Assembly (NCBI GenBank): GCA_018806915.1
Contig: JAGKQI010000016.1
Location: forward strand, 62,001 to 126,000
Length of the DNA: 64,000 nt
Direction of reading: 5' to 3'
Source: Phytophthora colocasiae
Lineage: Eukaryota > Oomycota > Peronosporomycetes > Peronosporales > Peronosporaceae
Under the pieces are notes generated by a model that made no database searches, was not told the origin of the DNA, and saw only the letters and a program-made list of their open reading frames with translations. Below are positions 1 to 8,734 of the stretch, piece after piece. Each line of letters opens with the position of its first letter. The first letter of the stretch is position 1. The translations under genes and the position numbers were made by a program.

Positions 1-456
1 ACCCAAACCTAATAACTGTGCCTGCTTTGACCATGTGGCATCACTGCCGAAGCTTCCCAAACACTTCAATAGAACCAACATGTGTAATTCAGCGCCACCA
101 CGGAACGGGCAGTACCCGTTAGATGTCAAGGCTGGATGAGTCCGAACAAGTTGCACAAGACGGAAGAAGGTCTCCCGGTCCATTCGAAAGTGTTCCAAGA
201 ACTCAGTATCGGTCAAGTATACGTCGTCGTATAGTAGCTTCTTCCATCGGTCCCCACGCCGGCGATATAATGATGGTCGATCAAAGTACCGAAATGCTAG
301 CACACTCCTGTAGGCTGCTACGTGCAGCTCATCCAAATCGTCTTCGGTAGTGTCTTCCTCATCAACAAAAAAACGCAAAGCTGCTGCTTCCGTTCTCACA
401 GGTATGGCAGCCTCCAATGTCCGTAGAGCTTTTTGACGCGAGCTTAGGCGAGGCAT
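1..456 (-). CDS. Harbinger/PIF-like transposase, N-terminal part, runs off window
   Basis: An open frame of 152 codons begins at an ATG on the minus strand (454-456) and runs without a stop off the left edge. The protein starts MPRLSSRQKALRTLEAA and contains an acidic stretch, then a segment with YLTDTEFLEHFRMDRETFFR. That last part resembles the leader region ahead of the DDE_4 nuclease in PIF/Harbinger transposases and related domesticated genes. The catalytic DDE residues would lie beyond the window. Upstream of the start, 457-744 holds only AT-rich sequence. It may be an intact transposase, a decayed one or a host gene of the same superfamily; the window cannot decide. Confidence 0.6.
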   Translation of the reverse strand, partial: MPRLSSRQKALRTLEAAIPVRTEAAALRFFVDEEDTTEDDLDELHVAAYRSVLAFRYFDRPSLYRRRGDRWKKLLYDDVYLTDTEFLEHFRMDRETFFRLVQLVRTHPALTSNGYCPFRGGAELHMLVLLKCLGSFGSDATWSKQAQLLGLG

Positions 457-744
457 GGCGCAGGAATTTAAGTGGCGTGGGAACGAAATTTTCGACTTGT
501 TGCTGTGCAAGCTGCAGGGGGTGTTCAATGCTCTCGGACACTCATTGGCTAAAATCTATTTCGTGGCGCGTCGCGCGGGAAAAAAAAGTTGCTCTAGCTG
601 CGAGCATTGACAACTCCTAATATACACCAGAGCCAAATTAAATATCCAATTAACTCTTCGACAATTACTGTTGGAGTTAATTCATTTGCGATAAAATAAA
701 ATTTTGTGTTGACTATTTTATTTTGGTCGACACATATGATTTTT
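457..744. other. AT-rich intergenic stretch
   Basis: No coding sequence recognised. It separates the transposase start (minus strand) from the truncated NADPH oxidase remnant (plus strand). It probably includes the 5' end of the Harbinger-like element, but no terminal inverted repeat could be paired because the other end is outside the window. Confidence 0.5.
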
Positions 745-1761
745 TGGTACCTCGAGCTCCGTAACCTCGAGCTCCATAGATTTTCCCCTGGATACTCGCT
801 CGTTCTACCGCCTCTGCTGGTAACTACAAAGGTCGGTCAGTTCGTCTACCTCAATGTCCCAGCTATCTCCAAGCTGCAGTGGCATGCGTTCACGATATCT
901 TCATCACCACTTACCAGTTCTGATACACTCACGATTCTACTTAAATCACTTGGTGACTGGACAGAGGAATTGGTCAAATACTCGGAGGACTGAAAGAGGA
1001 ACAATGTTCTATCTACATGGACGGATACTATGGTGCGTCGCTGGAGATGTACGAAGAGTATTCTACCGTGTGTCTAGTGGGTGGAGGCATCGGAGTGACC
1101 CCATTACTTTCGATCCTGGCAGATATCGTGGCAAAGCTTCAAAGGGGCGAAACTTTACGTCAGAAGGTCATTTTCATCTTCTCCTTCCGTGAACTGTCCC
1201 TACTGGAAGAGATACACCCTGTACTGATGCAGATAAAGGAGTTGGACCCTCACCAGAACTTCTTCAGTCTTCACTTCAGCCTCACGCGTACTCCTACAAG
1301 TGAACAACTGGAACTACCTATTGATCGTGAACGTCTTGCTGGGAAACCCCACTTGAATGCTACTAAGTACGACGCTACCGTGAAGTCCAAGGCCCCCAGA
1401 GTTTTTCACTGAGCCTCTGCGTACTCGAACCAGCAAGGTGGCAATGTTTGGTGCATCCTTCCTGATCACGTTGATCATCGAGATCCTCGTCAAGTACGGC
1501 AACAAAGTACAAAAATTGAAATTGAAATTGTTGCGGTTTAGTCGGCTACCTACACCCAAAGACGCGCACAGCTGCATCTTCGCCTACGGAGAGCGAGTCA
1601 CGAGACTCACACCCGCGGTAGGCGCCCAACAGGAGAGCAACGAGAACCTCTGGCCCCTGCAGAATTTCGTCGAGATCACGTTGCTCATTGTCGTGGGGAT
1701 GGCTACAGTCTACACGAGTATCGCACTGGACAAGAAGACGCAAGACCCTAAAACCCCCACT
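745..1761 (+). pseudogene. NADPH oxidase / ferric reductase-like gene, 5' fragment
   Basis: Three reading frames in succession encode parts of an NADPH oxidase dehydrogenase region. Around 780-950 is the FAD-binding segment (VGQFVYLNVPAISKLQWHAF, then FTISSSP). Around 1017-1180 is the NADPH-binding segment (MDGYYGASLEMYEEYSTVCL, then GGGIGVTPLLSIL). Around 1440-1740 is a hydrophobic segment (MFGASFLITLIIEILVKYG) and TLLIVVGMATVYTSIAL. The frame changes near 985 and again near 1405, each fitting a one-base indel. The N-terminal membrane domain carrying the heme histidines is absent upstream. Such enzymes move electrons from NADPH across a membrane to oxygen, making superoxide. The gene is interrupted at 1761 by LTR DNA and resumes at 7557. 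It is not functional as it stands. Confidence 0.85.
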
Positions 1762-1909
1762 TGTTATGGCTCCCAAATGGAAAATGTAGAAGTGATAATG
1801 TATTGAGCAGTTCCTTAGCTCCTGCACTAGCTGCTCTTCTTTGATATGCATGTCCTGGAGGATTTATGGACGGTTAGTGCACTTCCGTGCTTTGCTACAA
1901 CCGTCTATG
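1762..1909 (-). repeat. Solo LTR of the Gypsy-B family, left half
   Basis: Begins TGTTATGGCTCCC and aligns over most of its length with the LTR of element B (35209-35457), for example the shared GTAGAAGTGATA, with small indels. Its right half is at 7435-7551 and ends GGCGACAACA, matching the family end GCAACAACA. The two halves together are about 265 bp against 249 bp for the family. The flanking duplication CCACT (1757-1761 and 7552-7556) supports a real insertion later reduced to a solo LTR. Element A inserted inside it. Orientation follows element B, which is on the minus strand. Confidence 0.8.
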
Positions 1910-2233
1910 TGTAGTGGATCCATGACCAGCCAGCTCCAGTTTGCTGCAATGGTTGCAGTGCGCCTGAACGGCTGCACCTGCATATCGACAATGCTATCTA
2001 CATATTGATGTGCATCACGACAACGATGTTGACATGTTGATGTGCATCACGACAACGCTGATGACACGAAGGGCGTCCAACCAACCGCCAGGAACGCCTC
2101 CGACGCCAACTAGAGTAGCAAATACTGTAGTAGAGAGAATCACTTTGCATTATACCAGCAATACAACAAGGCTAAACTACCAGGGAGCTTCGCCGGCTCC
2201 CCCATCCGTGTCTTCATTCCTGCAGACACTACA
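1910..2233 (+). repeat. 5' LTR of element A
   Basis: 324 bp, starting TGTAGTGGATCC and ending GCAGACACTACA. It contains two copies of a 19-bp motif, GATGTGCATCACGACAACG, about 15 bp apart. The short ORFs in it are not taken as genes because the same sequence recurs at 7106-7429 and, inverted and diverged, at 29651-29982. Confidence 0.93.
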
Positions 2234-2247
2234 AAGAATTCTTTAGC
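2234..2247 (+). promoter_or_regulatory. Candidate primer-binding site of element A
   Basis: The 14 bases directly after the 5' LTR are AAGAATTCTTTAGC. Element B has the same 14 bases in the same position on its own strand (40664-40677), although the LTRs of the two families differ. Conservation at this exact position suggests a primer-binding site. It does not begin with TGG, so ordinary priming by a tRNA 3' end is unlikely. The core AAAGAATTCTTT, counting the preceding LTR base, is a perfect palindrome. Confidence 0.5.
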
Positions 2248-2271
2248 AGTCACTGCTGAATCAAGACAAGT

Positions 2272-3225
2272 ATGACCATGACGAGAGCTCAGAGCTCGAA
2301 CTCACCTGCCGACGACTCGGAGCGTTCTTCTGCTCCAATCTTCACGCCGATACTGCCACCGCGAATTACGAGCACTTCGCACGCGAAGTGGAGGAAGGAT
2401 CGTCGCGAGTATGAGGATACCATCCGTAATCGTGCCAAGGGTGAGACGGACGATCTGATTGTCCCAATAAAAAACACCTTTGATGAAGGACTGCTCAGGC
2501 AGTGGTGTCGTCTTCGGTGGAAGATGTCCATGTCGGACGTCACCGACGAGCTCATCCTCGACGAGGTTGAAAAGATCATTTCGACTGTGAAAAACAATAG
2601 TGTCCCCGACATCGACCAAGAGATGGCGGAACACCTCCGCATGGATTTAAGTGAGAGTGACGTACACGAACGAGTCATTCAGTACTTTAAGCTGTGCCAC
2701 GAGATTATTGACGATCACGGCTGGCGCATTTTCTTCACCGAAGACCACGGTAAAAAGCAACTGTGTTCGATACTGATCAATTCACTCGAACCAAAAGCTC
2801 TTCGGGAGGAAGTTGACCGAACTGCCCGCTTTCAGACGCGCAAAGCGAAAGAGGACGAGGTAGTTTTGCACGACTTAATCTTGGAGAAGGCGCTGGATCA
2901 CGAGAAGGCTTTTCAAAGCCAACGTCGAGCCAAGCGTGACCGTGACCGTGGGAACCGTGATGCCGAGCGTCCGGCCCAACGTTCTGGCGGCAAGAAATCG
3001 ACTAAGAAACAGCGAGTGGCGGACGAATCCAGCGGTTCAGGCCCACGGCCATCACCTAAGGGTGTCATTGACCGCCCGAAGAAGCCGCCTACTCCTTGCC
3101 CACATTGCGGCGATCTCCATTGGCTGTCGGAGTGTACTAGTGCAACCGATAGTGAAAAAGCTGAAATTCGGAAAAGCTTCGCGCACAGCGAAGTGACGGC
3201 ACGAAGCGTGAGGTGGCTCGCCTAA
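2272..3225 (+). CDS. gag: Gag protein of element A
   Basis: 317 codons from ATG at 2272 (a second ATG at 2278 is also possible). The middle is helical and charged, as in Ty3/Gypsy capsids. The C-terminal third is basic and ends in a single zinc knuckle-like motif, CPHCGDLHWLSEC (C-x2-C-x3-H-x4-C, a spacing slightly different from the usual CCHC), which would bind the RNA genome. The frame ends inside the start of pol. Remnant 42240-43530 encodes a decayed protein of the same type. Confidence 0.88.
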   Translation: MTMTRAQSSNSPADDSERSSAPIFTPILPPRITSTSHAKWRKDRREYEDTIRNRAKGETDDLIVPIKNTFDEGLLRQWCRLRWKMSMSDVTDELILDEVEKIISTVKNNSVPDIDQEMAEHLRMDLSESDVHERVIQYFKLCHEIIDDHGWRIFFTEDHGKKQLCSILINSLEPKALREEVDRTARFQTRKAKEDEVVLHDLILEKALDHEKAFQSQRRAKRDRDRGNRDAERPAQRSGGKKSTKKQRVADESSGSGPRPSPKGVIDRPKKPPTPCPHCGDLHWLSECTSATDSEKAEIRKSFAHSEVTARSVRWLA

Positions 3226-6200
3226 AGCGAGTTCGTGAGTGCATTCCGGATGAGCAAAAGACTGTTACCCTAAACGAGGTGATGCAGTTACCTTACTGTG
3301 CAGACACCGGTGCCGACCGGACTGCTGTTAGTAGGAAACACGTTGAAGAGCTCATGCTCCGTGATCCAGCGGTCAAGCTGACCCGGCTAAACACACCCAT
3401 GTTGATAGTCGGTGTTGCTGAGCATGAGATCGTTTGCAGTGCATCAGTGCAAGTTCGTGTTTTGCTCAATACGGCGGCAGGCGCAGTTGCAATCCATGAT
3501 CCGGTCGAGTGTCTGGTAATCGACGACGACGAACCTGAGTTTATTTTGGGTCAAGACCTACTAAAGACGTTGGGTATCGATGTCGATCGACAACTAGAGC
3601 AACTTGTAGAGCGCGACACCGACGACGGCGACGACATAGCAGACTCCGACGTCGGAGTGCCTGTCTCTGATACACCTCCAACCGATGATGACCTTCGTGG
3701 AGCAGTGGAACGACTTATTCAAGAGGCACTCAAGCATGGCTTCCCGTGCAATTTGGAGGAGCAGCTTCGTGCCATTACCACAAAGCATGACATTTGGCGC
3801 ATCGAGCTCGGTAACGATCCTCCTGCCCGTGTTAAACCGCTAGAAATCCGTCTCAAAGAGGGATCGAAAGCAGTCAAAAGCAAGCCTCGGCGCTACCCGC
3901 CTGCTGTGCGTCTGTATTTGCGAGAGTTCAATCGCAAGTTAGTCGATCTGGGATGGGTATACGAGAACCCACAGAGTCGCTGGGCCAGCCCAGTTTTACC
4001 AGTGCGCAAGCCAGGCACAACCGACGACCAGTATCGTCAAACCTGCGACTACCGTCTGGTCAATGACCTCATCGAGGCGATGATCAGTACTATGCCTCAC
4101 ATGAGCGCTCTGCTAGAGTATACAAAAGGTAAAAAGCACTATGGACTGTTCGATCTCCTCAAAGGATTTTGGCAGCTCCCTCTAGCAAAACTTAGCCAAG
4201 AGTTGATGTCATACATCACAGACTCAAAAATATATACGCCTCGCCGAGTACCCCAAGGGTGCTGTGATGCTGCTGTTCATTTTCAGCAGACAATGGAGGA
4301 GTGCTTCGAGCCGCTTTTGTACAAGTGTCTTATTATCTGGATCGATGATCTATTACTCTTTGCTGATGATATCGACAACTACTTGTTGAAGTTGGAGCAA
4401 TTCTTCGACCTAGTGGCATCTTTTGGCCTGAAACTCAGTGCCAAGAAGAGCAGTTTGTACCAGAAGTCTGTTAAGTGGTGCGGTCGCATCATCGACAGCG
4501 ATGGCATCTCCCACGACCCGGAAAGGATCAATACGTTGCGGGCAATGCCGTACCCGACCACTGCTGGACAACTGCAACAGTTCGTTTGCGCCGCCAACTG
4601 GATGCGGGAGTCGATTGTTGACTATGCTCGAGCGGTAGAGCCCCTTCAACAGCACCTCGACAATGCACTCCGCAATGGAAAGCGGACCAAACGTGCGGCC
4701 GCAGGCATTTCTATCGAACTATCTCAGGAAGAAAAGGCCACGTATGATCGAGTGAAAGATCTACTGGCGACGTCCGCCACATTGGTGCTACCTGATGATA
4801 AAGCGACAACCTGCATTTTCACTGACGCGTCCGATATGGGCTATGCAGTCATACTGACGCAGGTAAAGGACTTTGATCCAACGATCTCTGTCACAGCCCA
4901 AAACCATCAACTACTCACGTGTTTGAGTGGATCCTTTCACGGTTCTCAGCAGAATTGGACCGTGATCGAGAAGGAAGCATACCCCATTGTGGTTGCCTGC
5001 GAGAAGTTAGACTATCTGTTGCTGCGACCACGACCGTTCCACCTATTTTGCGACCACAGGAATTTGATCCATGTATTCGCGCCGCATACAAACATCAAGA
5101 AACATATTCGCGGGAAGTTACTCCGATGGGCGCTCAAACTCATGTCCTATCGCTACGTCATTGAGCATGTGGACGGAGCCTCCAACGTGTGGGCTGATAT
5201 GCTTTCAAGGTGGGCAGGACAGCCGACGACGACGGTGCACTTGAAGCGTTTCACCCGAGCTCAGGGCAAAAGGAAGCAATTGAAAGCGAGAACGAAGAAG
5301 CCATCGGCGCTGCGACCTTTAGACGCGGAGGGCTTCACGTGGCCAACTTTAGCTGAGTTCAGGACTTCGCAGCAGCAACACCAAGCACCTGCCGGTGCGA
5401 TGCCTGACGAGCACAAGGTGCTGCGAGTGGACCAGCGCATCTGGGTCCCTCATGCTTGCGCAGACCTCACACAGCGACTCTGTGTGATCGCTCACTGCGG
5501 GGCACAAGGCCATCGTGGTGAGCAGGCAATGGTCAACCACCTACGGAAACTGTTTCATATCCCAGACCTACGAAACGTCGTACACACATTCGTGTCGACG
5601 TGCATGCTGTGTCCACATGTCAAAGGTGGGAAGATGATCAAAAGACCGTGGAGCGAGACAATCGATTGCAATGAACGAAATGGAGTCCTACATTGGGGTT
5701 TCTTATCACTCGGCGATTCTTTTGGTGACAGTAAGTACCTACTGGTGCTAAAAGATCACGCGACGCACTTCTGTGAGTTGGTTGTGGGTGATGCAGCGGA
5801 TAGTGCTGTAGCTACTGCTGCCATCCTCGACTGGCATAGCCGATTTGGAGCACCACCAATGTGGGTTAGTGACAATGGCAGCCACTTCAAAAACGAAGTG
5901 GTAGCGGAGCTTTCGAGAAGGCTCAAAAGCCAACAGCATTTCACTTTAGCCTACAGTCCATGGATAAATGGATCTGTAGAGCGAGTCAACCGCGACATCC
6001 TACAAGTACTACGAGCCATGCTCCTAGAGTACAAAGTATCAACCAAAGACTGGACCTACTTAGTGCCATTGGTTCAAGCCAGCTTGAACCACACAGCTCT
6101 TCCTTCGCTTGGCAATCGAGCACCAGTTGAACTATTCACTGGACTACCTTGTCCCTCGCCACTTGCAGAGTTCTATCACCCAGACAGCAAAAAGCTGGTC

Positions 6201-6791
6201 ACTCTGCCCGACAATTCGGAAGCGATAGACAAACACCTAGCGGAACTACGAGCTAGCCTGTGCGCAATGCACCAGCCCATCGCCGACCACCGCCTCAAAC
6301 AGCGACTCCTCAATAAAAGAAAGGAAAGAGGTGAGAACGCGGTCAACTTCGACGTTGGGGACTATGTACTACGCTCACGTGTAGATGAGAAAAAGGGCAA
6401 CAAGCTCCTGGTCACGTGGCAAGGACCATACAAAGTGGTCCGAGCTGACTCTCACTCATTCAGAATCAGTCATTTAGTAACTGGAGATGAGTCTGATGTA
6501 CATGCCTCACGTCTGAAGTTCTATGCTGACAATCAGCTGAACGTAACAGAGGAAATTCTAGAGCACATCGCTTCTCAGGGCATCGTCCTGGCCGTAAATG
6601 GGTTTAAAAATCATCGGTGGAACGCCTCCATCAAGGACTACGAAGTTCTAGTAAGCTGGAAAGGCTTGGAGTCCGTGGAAGACTCGTGGGAACCTCTCAA
6701 ATCTTTGGCTACAGAAGTCAAGGTTCTCCTAGACAAATACATCCAACATCAGGATGCAAAGTTGCGCAAGTACTGGAAAGACTACCAGTAA
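3165..6791 (+). CDS. pol: Pol polyprotein of element A (protease, RT, RNase H, integrase, chromodomain)
   Basis: The frame is open from 3165, just after a TGA at 3162-3164, and overlaps gag in the -1 frame to 3225. The first start-like codon is GTG at 3213 and there is no ATG near it, so expression probably needs -1 frameshifting from gag. Counting from 3213: aspartic protease motif CADTGADRT near residue 31; RT palm with IWIDDLLLF at about 376-384; RNase H (FTDASDMGY) near 537; integrase zinc-binding HHCC region near 758-800; DDE core with SDNGSHF near 886 and SVERVNRD near 922; chromodomain-like VSWKGLESVEDSWEP near 1140-1170. No stop interrupts it. The protein would copy element RNA and integrate the cDNA. 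Confidence 0.93.
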   Translation, partial: NSEKLRAQRSDGTKREVARLKRVRECIPDEQKTVTLNEVMQLPYCADTGADRTAVSRKHVEELMLRDPAVKLTRLNTPMLIVGVAEHEIVCSASVQVRVLLNTAAGAVAIHDPVECLVIDDDEPEFILGQDLLKTLGIDVDRQLEQLVERDTDDGDDIADSDVGVPVSDTPPTDDDLRGAVERLIQEALKHGFPCNLEEQLRAITTKHDIWRIELGNDPPARVKPLEIRLKEGSKAVKSKPRRYPPAVRLYLREFNRKLVDLGWVYENPQSRWASPVLPVRKPGTTDDQYRQTCDYRLVNDLIEAMISTMPHMSALLEYTKGKKHYGLFDLLKGFWQLPLAKLSQELMSYITDSKIYTPRRVPQGCCDAAVHFQQTMEECFEPLLYKCLIIWIDDLLLFADDIDNYLLKLEQFFDLVASFGLKLSAKKSSLYQKSVKWCGRIIDSDGISHDPERINTLRAMPYPTTAGQLQQFVCAANWMRESIVDYARAVEPLQQHLDNALRNGKRTKRAAAGISIELSQEEKATYDRVKDLLATSATLVLPDDKATTCIFTDASDMGYAVILTQVKDFDPTISVTAQNHQLLTCLSGSFHGSQQNWTVIEKEAYPIVVACEKLDYLLLRPRPFHLFCDHRNLIHVFAPHTNIKKHIRGKLLRWALKLMSYRYVIEHVDGASNVWADMLSRWAGQPTTTVHLKRFTRAQGKRKQLKARTKKPSALRPLDAEGFTWPTLAEFRTSQQQHQAPAGAMPDEHKVLRVDQRIWVPHACADLTQRLCVIAHCGAQGHRGEQAMVNHLRKLFHIPDLRNVVHTFVSTCMLCPHVKGGKMIKRPWSETIDCNERNGVLHWGFLSLGDSFGDSKYLLVLKDHATHFCELVVGDAADSAVATAAILDWHSRFGAPPMWVSDNGSHFKNEVVAELSRRLKSQQHFTLAYSPWINGSVERVNRDILQVLRAMLLEYKVSTKDWTYLVPLVQASLNHTALPSLGNRAPVELFTGLPCPSPLAEFYHPDSKKLVTLPDNSEAIDKHLAELRASLCAMHQPIADHRLKQRLLNKRKERGENAVNFDVGDYVLRSRVDEKKGNKLLVTWQGPYKVVRADSHSFRISHLVTGDESDVHASRLKFYADNQLNVTEEILEHIASQGIVLAVNGFKNHRWNASIKDYEVLVSWKGLESVEDSWEPLKSLATEVKVLLDKYIQHQDAKLRKYWKDYQ

Positions 6792-7105
6792 AAATTTCAA
6801 TCAAAAAGATTGCGTACTTTTGCCAAAATCCACAAATTTTTTTCTCTTTGCTTTTTGGTCACTCTACCATGTAGATATATGTTGTGCAAACATCTTGCAC
6901 CAACTCCCGTATTGTACAAATCAATATTGAGGCCAAAACAATTAATCATATTCAACTTCAATAGGTTGCACCTGTAACACTTGTTACATAGACGGTCTAT
7001 GGGTACATCTGACCACGACTGTCGAATATTGATTACAAAAACTGAACATTTCAGCAATCGTTATCAGCAGACATTGCATAATCTGGACCAAGCTTGGAGG
7101 GGCAG
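6792..7105 (+). other. 3' untranslated region and polypurine tract of element A
   Basis: No gene recognised. The stretch immediately before the 3' LTR, GCTTGGAGGGGCAG ending at 7105, is purine-rich and in the right place to prime plus-strand DNA synthesis. Confidence 0.6.
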
Positions 7106-7429
7106 TGTAGTGGATCCATGACCAGCCAGCTCCAGTTTGCTGCAATGGTTGCAGTGCGCCTGAACGGCTGCACCTGCATATCGACAATGCTATCTACATA
7201 TTGATGTGCATCACGACAACGATGTTGACATGTTGATGTGCATCACGACAACGCTGATGACACGAAGGGCGTCCAACCAACCGCCAGGAACGCCTCCGAC
7301 GCCAACTAGAGTAGCAAATACTGTAGTAGAGAGAATCACTTTGCATTATACCAGCAATACAACAAGGCTAAACTACCAGGGAGCTTCGCCGGCTCCCCCA
7401 TCCGTGTCTTCATTCCTGCAGACACTACA
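7106..7429 (+). repeat. 3' LTR of element A
   Basis: 324 bp; no difference from the 5' LTR was seen by eye. It is followed at 7430-7434 by CTATG, the copy of the five bases preceding the 5' LTR. Confidence 0.93.
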
Positions 7430-7434
7430 CTATG

Positions 7435-7551
7435 TTTGCAGCAATCGTCTGCGGTCTAGCCGTCTGTACTTGTTTCTCGATTCTTCTGCAGTGATGTTGT
7501 TGCTGGGCTTGATCCCATCTACAAACTCACAGTGTTGCCACGGCGACAACA
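7435..7551 (-). repeat. Solo LTR of the Gypsy-B family, right half
   Basis: Continuation of the LTR begun at 1762, after element A and its duplicated CTATG. It ends GTTGCCACGGCGACAACA, comparable with GTTGCTCCAGCAACAACA at the end of the element B LTR. It is followed by CCACT, the duplication matching 1757-1761. Confidence 0.75.
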
Positions 7552-7556
7552 CCACT

Positions 7557-7859
7557 CGACCGGTAGCAGAGACACCTCGTCTTCCCTCAATGGCTGTGGA
7601 TATCCACACGTTCCAGGATCTCCTTTCAGAGTACTACGTTGACGTTGGTCACCGTCCGGACATCCCGCAGCTCATGAAGTTGGCGTTCGCAGAGCATCAT
7701 GTACTCCGTACGACATATCCGTCTTCGAATGCTGCTGGAAACTCAACGATCGGTGTATTTGTGTCGGGGCCGGAAGAGCTGAAAAAAGCTGTTGAGTACT
7801 CGATCGCAGACATTGGAAGTAGTCACTTTGATGTCCATGAAGAGGAGTTCGAGCTCTAA
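7557..7859 (+). pseudogene. NADPH oxidase gene, 3' terminal fragment
   Basis: Encodes the C-terminal end of the dehydrogenase domain: VDIHTFQDLLSEYYVDVG, then GVFVSGPEELKKAVEYSI, and the terminal FDVHEEEFEL followed by TAA. The conserved V-S-G-P near the end and a terminal phenylalanine motif are typical of NADPH oxidases and ferric reductases. The codon phase at 7557 matches the frame broken at 1761, so the nested insertion is bridged in frame (codon 1759-1761 followed by codon 7557-7559). Frameshifts upstream still make the gene defective. Confidence 0.85.
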
Positions 7860-8734
7860 GCAAAATAATTCTTTCTTCTGAAAATGCGAGACCTTCTTCA
7901 TTTCATGAATTTCAATAGTTTGCCTGGTACAACCTCATGTCCAATTGATCTTGACCTCATATCGTGTTTATATGACTGCATTCTAGGAGCACGATCGGAA
8001 TTGCCGTCAATTAAATACATGTACTCGTTGTAGTGGCACAGCCAAAGCTCTGTCTGCACAGGTTCGAATTGAATGGTATACTAAGTCATTTAATCGAAGC
8101 GTAGACTAGTATTTACTTTGTATGATCGGCACGCGTGATGACCACTTCGCTCTCCAGCTAATCAATGATGTACTATCATCCTGCATCCAGGATATTTTTT
8201 TATTTTCTCCACGTCTATACTGTCTTTGTCAGCATTGAGTTTCCAGCCAGACCATGGTCCATCGGACAACGAGGAACGAAACAGTGGGTGTTGGAGGTCT
8301 TCTACATGTACCGTACACAGGTTTGTCGATACAGCACACTACATGTATCGAGCACATGTACTACATGTACTACACATGATGTAGAGGCTCGCAGGTGTAA
8401 AGGATGTCACCAAGATCCATAATCATGTTGGATCTGCTACGTCTGATTAATCGTAGAGATTGAACATCGTCTATTTGCGACCATCGAAAGGCCACCTCGA
8501 TTAAACTACTAAGTGAATTGCTGTCCGCACGGATTCTTCGGACAGCGCGAAAGACCGTTTACTTGATCCCGTCTGCTAGGTACTTCGAAGTCATTCGAGG
8601 CACAGTCGTGATTTGCAAGGGAGTTATTAATGTCCAAAGCTTTTATCGACAAACCGGCACTTGTACAAGTCATTTCAAAACTTGCTTCCTCCCCCCCAGT
8701 ACTGCCGTCATCCACCACTACAACGAACTCTCTC
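7860..8734. other. Intergenic region between NADPH oxidase remnant and AA17 gene
   Basis: No supported gene. Around 8336-8385 there are repeats of the palindrome ACATGT (ACATGTACT and variants). The AA17 promoter probably lies in the last few hundred bases, but no core promoter motif could be assigned with confidence. Confidence 0.5.

Larger units (their letters stand above)
1910..7429 (+). mobile_element. Complete Ty3/Gypsy LTR retrotransposon, element A
   Basis: A 5520-bp element bounded by two 324-bp LTRs (1910-2233 and 7106-7429) that I read as identical. The target-site duplication is CTATG (1905-1909 and 7430-7434). It carries an uninterrupted gag and an uninterrupted pol in overlapping frames; pol has protease, reverse transcriptase, RNase H, integrase and a C-terminal chromodomain-like segment. 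Identical LTRs, an exact duplication and open frames make it a candidate active copy. It sits inside an older solo LTR, which sits inside the NADPH oxidase gene. Confidence 0.93.

Noticed and set aside
123..350. Plus-strand ORF of 75 codons
   Set aside because: Lies antisense within the open Harbinger-like frame, which has recognisable transposase features.
2010..2246. Short ORF repeated at 2010 and 7206
   Set aside because: Lies in the LTR of element A; the longer version at 7206 only looks like a gene because LTR sequence is joined to the NADPH oxidase end.
8165..8422. ORF of 85 codons upstream of AA17
   Set aside because: Low-complexity threonine/cysteine content from ACATGT repeats; no homologous feature.
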